Position numbers and translations under genes: made by a program. From Paracoccaceae bacterium (GTDB taxonomy: Bacteria > Pseudomonadota > Alphaproteobacteria > Rhodobacterales > Rhodobacteraceae), in the NCBI GenBank assembly GCA_027069385.1, contig JALXER010000203.1, positions 1-18,493 of the forward strand: a stretch of 18,493 bases of DNA, written 5' to 3'. Positions 7,569 to 14,527 of the stretch are shown here, one piece after another; position 1 is the stretch's first letter; every line of letters starts with the position of its first letter. The notes under the pieces were generated by a model that saw only the letters and a program-made list of their open reading frames with translations, searched no databases and was not told the DNA's origin.

Positions 7569-8516
7569 ATGATCCAGAACCTGAAACGTTATGGCACCCT
7601 GATGGGGTTCGGTTTTATCGTGCTGTTCTTTTGGGCCAACCTGCCCGAAACCTTTATGACGGCGCGTAACTGGCTGAATATATCGCAGCAGGTCAGCATG
7701 CTGGCGGTGATCGCCTTTACCATGACGATTGTAATGGTGATGGGCGATTTCGACCTGTCGGTCGGGTCCATGGCCAGCCTGTCGGGCATTACCGCCGCCT
7801 TGCTGTTCGCCCATGGCTATCCGGTGGCGGTGGGGCTGCTGGCCGGGTTGGCGGTCGGGGTTGTCGGAGGGCTGTTTAACGGGTTTCTGGTGTCGCTGGT
7901 CGGGATTCTGCCGTTTGTTGCGACGCTGGGCACCCTGACCATGTATAGCGGCATCGCCTTTCTGGTCAGCGACGGCAAGACCATCTTTGGCCGCGACATC
8001 CCGCGGGATTTCAGCGGTATTGCGCGCAGCGGCCTTGAAATTCCGGCGCTGGAAATCACCGTTCCGTTCCTGACCATTCTGGCGCTTGGCGTGCTGCTGC
8101 TGGTGTGGTTTTTGCTTGAACATACCGCCTTTGGCCGTCGGCTTTATGCGATTGGCGGCAATTACGAGGCCGCCCGACTGGCCGGAGTCAAGGTGCGTCG
8201 CCTGCGTCTGATCGCCTTTGGCCTGACCGGTCTGGGCGCGGCGCTGGGCGGGTTGATGCTGGCCAGCCGGGTTGCTTCGGCCAACCCCACGCAAGGCAGC
8301 GGGTTGATGCTGGACGCCATCGCGGCGGTGTTTCTGGGCATGACCATGTCGCGCGAGGGTGAACCGAGGGTGCTGGCGACGCTGGTCGGGGTGCTGATAC
8401 TGGGGTTGCTCGATAACGGGCTGACCCAGATGAATGTGGACAGCTTTGTGCGCGAAATTCTGGTCGGGGCCATCATTCTTGCAGCGGTCGCCATTTCCAG
8501 CCTTGGCAAGCGCTAG
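7569..8516 (+). CDS. Sugar ABC transporter permease, RbsC/XylH type
   Basis: This inner-membrane permease of the ribose-type importer likely works as a homodimer on the double ATPase encoded just upstream. The 315-residue product is strongly hydrophobic with roughly eight to ten membrane segments. It carries the family motif GDFDLSVGSMASLSG (from about residue 59) and the cytoplasmic coupling region TAFGRRLYAIGGNYEAARLAGVKV near residues 190-215. The C-terminal VFLGMTMSREGEPRVLATLVG is the usual GG-type segment near the end. The ribosome site AAGGA overlaps the ATPase stop codon. It is the last gene of the locus; its TAG shares bases with the stop of the convergent beta-glucosidase gene, and no terminator separates them. 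Confidence 0.93.
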   Translation: MIQNLKRYGTLMGFGFIVLFFWANLPETFMTARNWLNISQQVSMLAVIAFTMTIVMVMGDFDLSVGSMASLSGITAALLFAHGYPVAVGLLAGLAVGVVGGLFNGFLVSLVGILPFVATLGTLTMYSGIAFLVSDGKTIFGRDIPRDFSGIARSGLEIPALEITVPFLTILALGVLLLVWFLLEHTAFGRRLYAIGGNYEAARLAGVKVRRLRLIAFGLTGLGAALGGLMLASRVASANPTQGSGLMLDAIAAVFLGMTMSREGEPRVLATLVGVLILGLLDNGLTQMNVDSFVREILVGAIILAAVAISSLGKR

Positions 8517-9826
8517 GCGGCAAAAGCGGCCATATAGCGATGATAGCTTTGCTTGGGGGTGCGCTGTAATGTGTCAAAATCCACATGCACCAGCCCGAAG
8601 CGTTTGTCATAGCCAAACGCCCATTCGTAATTGTCCAGCAGCGACCAATAGAAATAGCCTTTGACATTGGCCCCGTTTTGCATCGCTTGGCGGACCTGTG
8701 CCAGATGATCCTGAATAAAGCGCCAGCGTTCGGGGTCGTTGATCGTGCCTTGCGCGCAATGATCGGCCCGCGCCATCCCGTTTTCGGTCACATAGATCGG
8801 CAGCTTGCCGGTATAGTCGTCGGTTAGCCGGTTCAGCAGGGCGCCCAGCCCCTGGGGGTAGACCTCCCAGCCCATATCGGTGCGGGGCAGGGTGCCGCTG
8901 ATCGCGCGCGTGGCGGGCCATGGCGCGCCCGGGTCGGCGGCGACAATCTGGCGGGTATAGTAATTGACCCCCAGCCAGTCCAGCGGTCGCGCGATCAGGG
9001 CCAGATCATCCTGCCAGCCCGCGGGCAGGTGGGGTTGCAGGCCTTGCAGGGCGGCTTGGGGATAGGTGCCTTTGGTCAGCGCCTCGACAAACCAGCGGTT
9101 GAAAATCGCGTCCGAGCGCGCGGCGGCGGCGAGGTTTTCGGCGGTGTTGTCGTGGCTTTGAACATGTTCGAAATTCAGCACGATGCCAAGGTTTTGCTGC
9201 CCGCGCGCCCGCATGCGCTGCATGGATTCCGCGTGCGCCACCAGCACATAATGCATGGCGCGCGCCGCCGCGCCGATATCGCTCAGGCCCGGCGCATGCT
9301 GGCCCAGAAAATGCGACAGCCACGCCACGCACCACGGTTCGTTCAGCGTTGCAACCGAGGCGACGCGATCACCGATCCGGTCCAGCACTACCTCGGTGTA
9401 ATCCCCGAACCAGCGGGCAATATCGGGGTTGGTCCAGCCACCCTTTTGCGCCAGCGCAGCGGGCAGGTCCCAGTGGTAAAGGGTCAGGAACGGGCGCAGG
9501 CCGCGCGCCAGAATGGCATCAACAAGACGATCATAGAAATCCAGCCCCGCTTGGTTAACGCTGCGCCCATCGGGCAACACCCGCGCCCAGTTGGTGGAAA
9601 AGCGATAGGCATCCAGCCCGCGCAACAGGTCAAGGTCGGAACCATAGCGGTGATAATGGTCGCAAGCACGCGCGCCGGTATCCCCGTTGGCCACCTTGCC
9701 CTTTCGGGCCGCGAAACTGTCCCAGTGGCTGGGGCCACAGCCGCCAAAATCCGAGCCCTCTATCTGATAGGCCGAGGTGGCGGCGCCAAACAGAAAACCC
9801 TCGGGGAAATCCTGCCGCGTCAACAT
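8513..9826 (-). CDS. GH1 beta-glucosidase, cytoplasmic
   Basis: This glycoside hydrolase family 1 enzyme hydrolyses beta-glucosides with retention of configuration. The 437-residue product has family length and no signal peptide, so it acts on imported substrates. It begins with FPEGFLFGAATSAYQIEG, the classic GH1 N-terminal signature. The acid/base Glu is in TLNEPW (residue 163) and the nucleophile Glu in YVTENGMA (residue 348). Aglycone- and sugar-binding residues are visible in LYHWDLP, LGVNYYTR and the C-terminal YFYWSLLDNYEWAFGYDKRFG. Its ATG overlaps the stop of the LacI gene by one base (TAATG) without a clear ribosome site, so translation is probably coupled. Specificity for glucose over galactose or fucose is assumed from the family, not shown. 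Confidence 0.95.
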   Translation of the reverse strand: MLTRQDFPEGFLFGAATSAYQIEGSDFGGCGPSHWDSFAARKGKVANGDTGARACDHYHRYGSDLDLLRGLDAYRFSTNWARVLPDGRSVNQAGLDFYDRLVDAILARGLRPFLTLYHWDLPAALAQKGGWTNPDIARWFGDYTEVVLDRIGDRVASVATLNEPWCVAWLSHFLGQHAPGLSDIGAAARAMHYVLVAHAESMQRMRARGQQNLGIVLNFEHVQSHDNTAENLAAAARSDAIFNRWFVEALTKGTYPQAALQGLQPHLPAGWQDDLALIARPLDWLGVNYYTRQIVAADPGAPWPATRAISGTLPRTDMGWEVYPQGLGALLNRLTDDYTGKLPIYVTENGMARADHCAQGTINDPERWRFIQDHLAQVRQAMQNGANVKGYFYWSLLDNYEWAFGYDKRFGLVHVDFDTLQRTPKQSYHRYMAAFAA

Positions 9827-10848
9827 TACCGCACCGGACCGGTGGACTGGCCCACCATCAACTGGCTTTCAAGCAACCGGTGGCGCGGCGGCTGGCCCGG
9901 ATTCGCGACAAGCTCCAGCAGCATTTCGGCGCATAGCCGCCCCGCCTGCCGTACCGAGGATTTGGCCGCGGTAAAGATCGGAATATCACCGCCGTTTTTC
10001 AGATAGGACAGGTCGTCATCATGGATCACCACCGAGATATCGCGCCCCATTTCCAGCCCCGCATCGGCAATGGCACGGCGCGCCCCGATGGCCATGCTCA
10101 TCGAGGAAACCAGAAACGCGGTGGGCGGGGTGGCCCCTGCCAGCATCTCTTTTGCATGGATAAAGCCCAGTTCCTCGGTCATTTCGCCGCCGAACATCAA
10201 CGCCGGAATCGGCGTCACCCCGTGCCCCTGCATCGCGGCCAGAAATCCCTCGCGGCGACGACGGGCGAAATCCATATGCTCCAGCCCGTTCAGCAGGGCA
10301 ATATAGCGGTGGCCCAGATCCAGCAGAAATTCGGTGGCGCGCAGAAAGGAATGGCGGTTGTTGACATCGACCCAACTGTAGGAGGTCTCGTCCTCGCCCG
10401 CACGACCATGCACGACAAAGGGCAACCCAAGCCGTTTGAGCAACGCAATGCGCGGGTCGTCGGCGCAGGGGCCATGCACGATCACCCCGTCAACCGAATG
10501 GCTGGACCGAAAGGCGCGATAGGCGTTTTCTTCGGCCACATCCGAGACCACCGACAGATGAATGTCATAGCCGTTCGCCGAATAAACTTCGCCCGCGCCG
10601 GCGATAAAATCGGCAAAAACCGGGTTGACCATCTCGTGCTGGGTTGACAGCGGAATCACATGCCCGATCGCCATTGCCCGACCGGTCGCCAGCCCCTTTG
10701 CGCGCTTGTTGGGGAAATAGTTATGCAGCAATGCCGCCTGTTTTACCCGTTGCCGCGTGGCCTCTTTCACCTCGGGATAGTCGTTCAACGCGCGGCTGAC
10801 TGTGGTTTGCGACAGGCCCAGAATGGTCGATAGTTCTTTTAGATTCAT
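9826..10848 (-). CDS. LacI-family transcriptional regulator, likely AglR-like
   Basis: This sugar-responsive repressor has an N-terminal helix-turn-helix (MNLKELSTILGLSQTTVSRA, residues 1-20) and a hinge near residues 45-58 (YFPNKRAKGLATGR), followed by a periplasmic-binding-protein-like effector domain (AIGHVIPLS through DISVVIHDDD). The 340-residue length is normal. The ATG at 10848 is preferred to an in-frame TTG at 10854 because it opens exactly at the helix-turn-helix and because the TTG lies inside an operator-like palindrome. The gene is divergent from aglE, and CG-centred operators precede both, which suggests autoregulation and control of the agl operon. Alpha-glucoside or glucose-related effectors are inferred from context. 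The downstream GH1 gene is co-transcribed. Confidence 0.92.
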   Translation of the reverse strand: MNLKELSTILGLSQTTVSRALNDYPEVKEATRQRVKQAALLHNYFPNKRAKGLATGRAMAIGHVIPLSTQHEMVNPVFADFIAGAGEVYSANGYDIHLSVVSDVAEENAYRAFRSSHSVDGVIVHGPCADDPRIALLKRLGLPFVVHGRAGEDETSYSWVDVNNRHSFLRATEFLLDLGHRYIALLNGLEHMDFARRRREGFLAAMQGHGVTPIPALMFGGEMTEELGFIHAKEMLAGATPPTAFLVSSMSMAIGARRAIADAGLEMGRDISVVIHDDDLSYLKNGGDIPIFTAAKSSVRQAGRLCAEMLLELVANPGQPPRHRLLESQLMVGQSTGPVR

Positions 10849-10852
10849 GTTC

Positions 10853-10862
10853 AAAGCGCTTT
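10853..10862. promoter_or_regulatory. LacI-type operator at the regulator's own start
   Basis: AAAGCGCTTT, a perfect 10-bp palindrome with the central CG characteristic of LacI-family sites, lies 4 bases upstream of the regulator's ATG and just downstream of its predicted promoter. It shares its full core with the site at 10983-10998. Autorepression is inferred. Confidence 0.7.
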
Positions 10863-10874
10863 CAAATTTCTGCC

Positions 10875-10903
10875 ATTGTAAAGGATGCCGCGAAAAAGGT
10901 CAA
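10875..10903 (-). promoter_or_regulatory. Sigma-70-type promoter of the LacI gene
   Basis: On the minus strand TTGACC (10898-10903) and TACAAT (10875-10880) are separated by exactly 17 bases. The predicted transcript would start near 10868, giving a leader of about 20 bases that contains the operator core at 10853-10862. This is the best promoter match I see in the window. Confidence 0.6.
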
Positions 10904-10946
10904 AGGCCGTGCGCTGGTTGGAATTTGCAATAACTATAGATTCTAT

Positions 10947-10975
10947 TTGACAGAAACCGAAGAATAGACAAGGAT
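10947..10975 (+). promoter_or_regulatory. Possible promoter of the agl operon
   Basis: A perfect -35 hexamer TTGACA (10947-10952) is followed at 17 bases by a poor -10, AAGGAT (10970-10975). The predicted start near 10982 would place the operator 10983-10998 directly at the transcription start, a normal repressor-blocking position. The weak -10 makes this tentative. Confidence 0.4.
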
Positions 10976-10982
10976 CAGGGCA

Positions 10983-10998
10983 TCCAAAGCGCTTTGGA
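10983..10998. promoter_or_regulatory. LacI-type operator upstream of aglE
   Basis: TCCAAAGCGCTTTGGA is a perfect 16-bp palindrome with central CG, 40 bases before the aglE ATG. A partial second copy, CCAAAGCGTTGA, begins at 11002 with its centre 18 bases further on. The core is identical to the site at the regulator's start, about 133 bases away centre to centre, so looping between the two is conceivable. Confidence 0.8.
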
Positions 10999-11038
10999 AA
11001 CCCAAAGCGTTGACGATTCGTCGAACAAGGAGGAAATC

Positions 11039-12307
11039 ATGAAGAAAGTATTATTTGCCGGGGTTGCTGCTGCGGCGCTTGCGGCCAATATGGCCTATGC
11101 CGAGCAAGTGACCGTGTTTGGTCCGTGGCTTGGGCCGGATCAGGAAAACGTAGAGGCGGTGCTGGCGGCCTTTGCCGAAAGCTCGGGCCTTGATGTGCGC
11201 TATGTCGGTTCGGACAGCTTCGAGCAACAGATCAGGGTGGATGCCGAGGCCGGTTCGGCCCCCAACATCGCGGTATTCCCGCAGCCCGGGCTGGCCGCCG
11301 ACATGGCCCATGACGGGTTTTTGGCACCGCTGGCCGATGGCACTGCCGACTGGGTGCGTGACAATTATGCGGCGGGCCAGTCCTGGGTTGACCTTGGCAC
11401 CTATGCCGGTCCCGACGGCCAGGACGCGCTGTACGGGTTCTTTTTCAAGGTCGATCTGAAATCTCTGGTCTGGTATGTGCCCGAGAATTTCGATGATGCG
11501 GGCTATGAAATTCCCCAAACCATGGAAGAGCTGAAAGCCCTGACCGACCAGATCGTTGCCGATGGCGGCACGCCGTGGTGCATCGGGCTGGGTTCGGGCG
11601 GTGCGACCGGCTGGCCTGCGACCGACTGGGTCGAGGACCTGATGCTGCGCACCCAACCGCCCAGCGTTTATGACCAGTGGGTTTCCAACGAAATTCCGTT
11701 CGATGACCCGCGCGTGGTTGCCGCCATAGAGGAATTCGGCGCGTTTGCCCGCAACGACGACTATGTGGCTGGCGGGGCAGGGGCTGTGGCCTCTACCGAT
11801 TTCCGCGACAGCCCCAAAGGGTTGTTCAGCTCGCCGCCGCAATGCTATATGCACCGTCAGGCGTCGTTCATTCCGGCCTTCTTCCCCGAAGGTACGGCTG
11901 TGGGCGAGGACGCGGATTTCTTTTACTTCCCCGCATATGAAAGTGCCGATCTTGGTAAGCCGGTTCTGGGTGCAGGCACGGTTTGGGCGATCACCAGCGA
12001 CAGCCCCGGTGCCCAGGCGTTGATCGAATACCTGCGCACCCCCGAGGCCAACGAGATCTGGATGGCGCGCGGCGGTTTCCTGACCCCGCACAAGGGCGTG
12101 GATACCAGCGTGTTCGCCGATCCGACCTTGCGCAAGATGAACGATATCCTGTTAGGTGCGACGACCTTCCGGTTTGACGGTTCCGACCTGATGCCCGGCG
12201 CGGTTGGCGCGGGGTCGTTCTGGACCGGTATGGTGGACTATGCCGGTGGTGCAGCAGCGGCCGATGTGGCTGCGGCCATTCAGGCATCGTGGGACGCGAT
12301 TAAATAA
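11039..12307 (+). CDS. aglE: Alpha-glucoside ABC transporter periplasmic binding protein
   Basis: This is the periplasmic receptor of the alpha-glucoside importer (maltose, sucrose, trehalose or related sugars in studied AglE systems). The 422-residue product starts with a signal peptide (MKKVLFAGVAAAALAANMAY, then AYA-EQ cleavage after about residue 21). The mature part is a family-1 extracellular solute-binding protein, with TVFGPWLGPDQENVEAVLAA, IRVDAEAGSAPNIAVFPQPG and YGFFFKVDLKSLVWYVPENF. It also has PWCIGLGSGGATGWPATDWV, typical of AglE. The start at 11039 follows AAGGAGGAAA, the strongest ribosome site seen here; an upstream in-frame TTG at 10994 lies inside the operator and is rejected. 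It is the first gene of aglEFGAK and is followed by a strong hairpin. Assignment rests on protein features and on the match of gene order to the rhizobial agl operon. Confidence 0.92.
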   Translation: MKKVLFAGVAAAALAANMAYAEQVTVFGPWLGPDQENVEAVLAAFAESSGLDVRYVGSDSFEQQIRVDAEAGSAPNIAVFPQPGLAADMAHDGFLAPLADGTADWVRDNYAAGQSWVDLGTYAGPDGQDALYGFFFKVDLKSLVWYVPENFDDAGYEIPQTMEELKALTDQIVADGGTPWCIGLGSGGATGWPATDWVEDLMLRTQPPSVYDQWVSNEIPFDDPRVVAAIEEFGAFARNDDYVAGGAGAVASTDFRDSPKGLFSSPPQCYMHRQASFIPAFFPEGTAVGEDADFFYFPAYESADLGKPVLGAGTVWAITSDSPGAQALIEYLRTPEANEIWMARGGFLTPHKGVDTSVFADPTLRKMNDILLGATTFRFDGSDLMPGAVGAGSFWTGMVDYAGGAAAADVAAAIQASWDAIK

Positions 12308-12313
12308 ACCGTT

Positions 12314-12339
12314 TGGCCCCGACCGCAATGTCGGGGCCA
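12314..12339 (+). promoter_or_regulatory. Intercistronic stem-loop after aglE
   Basis: TGGCCCCGAC and GTCGGGGCCA form a perfect 10-bp stem around CGCAAT, 6 bases after the aglE stop codon and 22 bases before the aglF ATG. No T-run follows. As with the other two binding-protein genes, this would fit protection of the receptor mRNA or partial attenuation. Confidence 0.65.
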
Positions 12340-12361
12340 CGCAAACAACAAGGGGAACCGC

Positions 12362-13369
12362 ATGCATCCGGCATTACAAGGGTTGATAACCATCATTATC
12401 GGCGTTGGCGGCTGTGTGGGGTATTTCTATTTCTCCAATCAGTTGCTGGACAAGGTGCTGTTTCCGGCGCGCGGCAAGAATGCCGGGCGCAATATCAATC
12501 GGGCCGAGATGATCCGCCCGTGGCTGTTTCTGGCCCCTGCGCTGCTGGCGCTGGGCCTGTATCTGGCCTATCCGGTGGTCGAAACCCTGCGCCTGTCCCT
12601 GACCGAGCGTCTGCCCGGGGGCGGTTCGCGCTTTGTCGGGCTGGACAATTACCGGCAGATGGCGAACGAGCCGAAATTCTGGGAAGCGCTGAAAAACAAC
12701 ATGCTGTGGCTGTTGGTGGTGCCGGCGCTGTCAACCGCCTTTGGCCTGCTGGCCGCCCAACTGACCGACCGGATACGCTGGGGCAACATCGCCAAGTCGC
12801 TTATTTTCATGCCTATGGCCATTTCGTTTGTCGGTGCGGCGGTAATCTGGAAGCTGGTTTACGACACTCGCCCGATCGATCAGGAGCAAATCGGCGTGCT
12901 GAACGCGCTGTACCTGTGGTTCGGCGGCGAGTCCCCGCAAACCTGGCTGACCATTCCGTTCTGGAACAATTTTTTTCTGATGGCGGTGCTGGTCTGGATC
13001 CAGACCGGATTTGCCATGGTAATTCTGAGTGCCGCCCTGCGCGGCATCCCCGAAGAAACCATAGAGGCCGCCATTCTGGACGGTGCCAACCCGTTTCAGG
13101 TGTTTTTCCGCATAAAAATGCCGCAGATTTCGGGCACGATTGTGGTGGTCTGGACCACGATCACCATTGTGGTGCTCAAGGTGTTCGACATCGTATTCGC
13201 CATGACCAACGGCCAGTGGGAAACGCAGGTGCTGGCGAATTACATGTTCGACAAGCTGTTTCGCGCCAATGACTGGGGGGTCGGCTCGGCAAGCGCCATG
13301 GTGATCATGCTGCTGGTCACGCCGATACTGGTCTGGAACGTGTATAACGCGCGCAAAGAAATGCGATAG
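12362..13369 (+). CDS. aglF: Alpha-glucoside ABC transporter permease (MalF type)
   Basis: This is one of the two inner-membrane permeases of the alpha-glucoside importer. The 335-residue product has an N-terminal membrane segment (about residues 6-27), a cytoplasmic linker, and a second segment starting at IRPWLFLAPALLALGLYLAY. Further segments are typical of binding-protein-dependent permeases. The EAA loop that docks onto the ATPase is visible as EETIEAAILDGANPFQVFFR (residues 231-250). The region WEALKNNMLWLLVVPALSTA is a standard TM-domain start. The ATG at 12362 follows AAGGGGAA. It is shorter than enterobacterial MalF because it lacks a large periplasmic P2 domain, as in AglF. The gap to aglG is 9 bases. 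Confidence 0.92.
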   Translation: MHPALQGLITIIIGVGGCVGYFYFSNQLLDKVLFPARGKNAGRNINRAEMIRPWLFLAPALLALGLYLAYPVVETLRLSLTERLPGGGSRFVGLDNYRQMANEPKFWEALKNNMLWLLVVPALSTAFGLLAAQLTDRIRWGNIAKSLIFMPMAISFVGAAVIWKLVYDTRPIDQEQIGVLNALYLWFGGESPQTWLTIPFWNNFFLMAVLVWIQTGFAMVILSAALRGIPEETIEAAILDGANPFQVFFRIKMPQISGTIVVVWTTITIVVLKVFDIVFAMTNGQWETQVLANYMFDKLFRANDWGVGSASAMVIMLLVTPILVWNVYNARKEMR

Positions 13370-13378
13370 GGGGCAGGG

Positions 13379-14527
13379 ATGGACAATATCGCCGGAAAGA
13401 AATCGGGGCTGACCTGGGCGGTGCATCTGTCGGTGCTGGCGCTGGTTTTGCTGTGGCTTTTCCCGACCGCGGGCCTGCTGGTATCGTCGTTTCGCACCAC
13501 CGACCAGATTGCCACCAGCGGCTGGTGGAAGGCGGCGTTTCCTTCGGAACAGAACCTGATTTTGCGCGCGGCCAGCCCCGATTCGCAAGTGCAAGAAGGC
13601 AACCTTTATGTGATCGAGGGCGATCTGTTTGCGCCGGGTCAGGATGCTGTGATCTCGGCTTTCGGGGTGTCGTCGCGGGCGATTGATGCCTTTCAGGCAG
13701 GCGATACGGCACCGCTGAAAAAAGGCGGAGAGGTGCAGGTGACCGCCCAAGGCCATTACCGCATGACCAATTCTGAACCGTTCAGCGGCTCTCGGGGTCA
13801 GCGGATATTCGTGACCGCCACAACGCCGCCGGAATTCACGCTGGACAATTACCGCAACGTGCTGTTCGACCCGCAAAACAGCGAGGGCATGGCCTCGGCG
13901 TTTTTCAACACTTTGACGGTTACCATTCCGGCCACGATCATCCCGATACTGGTGGCTGCCTTTGCGGCCTATGCGCTGGCATGGATGGATTTCCCGGGCC
14001 GCGCCCTGCTGATTGCCGCCATTGTCGGGTTGCTGGTGGTGCCGTTGCAACTGGCGCTGATTCCGCTGCTGAAGTTTCACAATGAAATTGGTATCGGCAA
14101 GGGCTATCTGGGGGTCTGGATGGCGCATACCGGCTTTGGCCTGCCGCTGGCGATCTATCTGTTGCGCAACTATATGGTCGGTCTGCCGCGTGATATCATC
14201 GAGAATGCGCGGGTTGACGGGGCCTCGGATTTCCAGATCTTTGTCAAGATCATCCTGCCGCTCAGCTTTCCGGCGCTGGCATCTTTTGCGATCTTCCAGT
14301 TTCTGTGGACATGGAACGACCTGCTGGTCGCGCTGGTTTTCCTGATTGACAGCACCGGAGACACCACCGTGATGACCAAGCAGATTGTCGAATTGCTGGG
14401 CACGCGCGGCGGCAACTGGGAAATTCTGGCGACCTCGGCCTTTGTATCGATTGCGGTACCTTTGGGCGTGTTCTTTGCCATGCAGAAATATCTGGTGCGC
14501 GGATTGCTGGCCGGATCGGTTAAATAA
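13379..14527 (+). CDS. aglG: Alpha-glucoside ABC transporter permease (MalG type)
   Basis: This is the second permease, partner of AglF and of the AglK ATPase. The 382-residue product has a first membrane segment (about residues 13-36), then an approximately 135-residue hydrophilic stretch (about 40-170), presumably periplasmic. The remaining membrane domain follows. The EAA loop is RDIIENARVDGASDFQIFVK (residues 271-290), and the typical segment FQFLWTWNDLLVALVFL follows. The long insert after the first membrane segment is absent from enterobacterial MalG but is consistent with AglG lengths near 380. The start at 13379 follows GGGGCAGGG. Its stop is immediately followed by the aglA ATG (TAAATG). 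Confidence 0.91.
   Translation: MDNIAGKKSGLTWAVHLSVLALVLLWLFPTAGLLVSSFRTTDQIATSGWWKAAFPSEQNLILRAASPDSQVQEGNLYVIEGDLFAPGQDAVISAFGVSSRAIDAFQAGDTAPLKKGGEVQVTAQGHYRMTNSEPFSGSRGQRIFVTATTPPEFTLDNYRNVLFDPQNSEGMASAFFNTLTVTIPATIIPILVAAFAAYALAWMDFPGRALLIAAIVGLLVVPLQLALIPLLKFHNEIGIGKGYLGVWMAHTGFGLPLAIYLLRNYMVGLPRDIIENARVDGASDFQIFVKIILPLSFPALASFAIFQFLWTWNDLLVALVFLIDSTGDTTVMTKQIVELLGTRGGNWEILATSAFVSIAVPLGVFFAMQKYLVRGLLAGSVK

Noticed and set aside
10849..10854. TTG start at 10854 for the LacI gene
   Set aside because: The ATG at 10848 begins precisely at the helix-turn-helix and is standard for the family. The TTG is inside the operator palindrome.
12313..13272. A 319-codon plus-strand frame overlapping aglF
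   Set aside because: It is out of frame with the well-supported aglF and begins inside the hairpin after aglE. The product has no membrane or family features.
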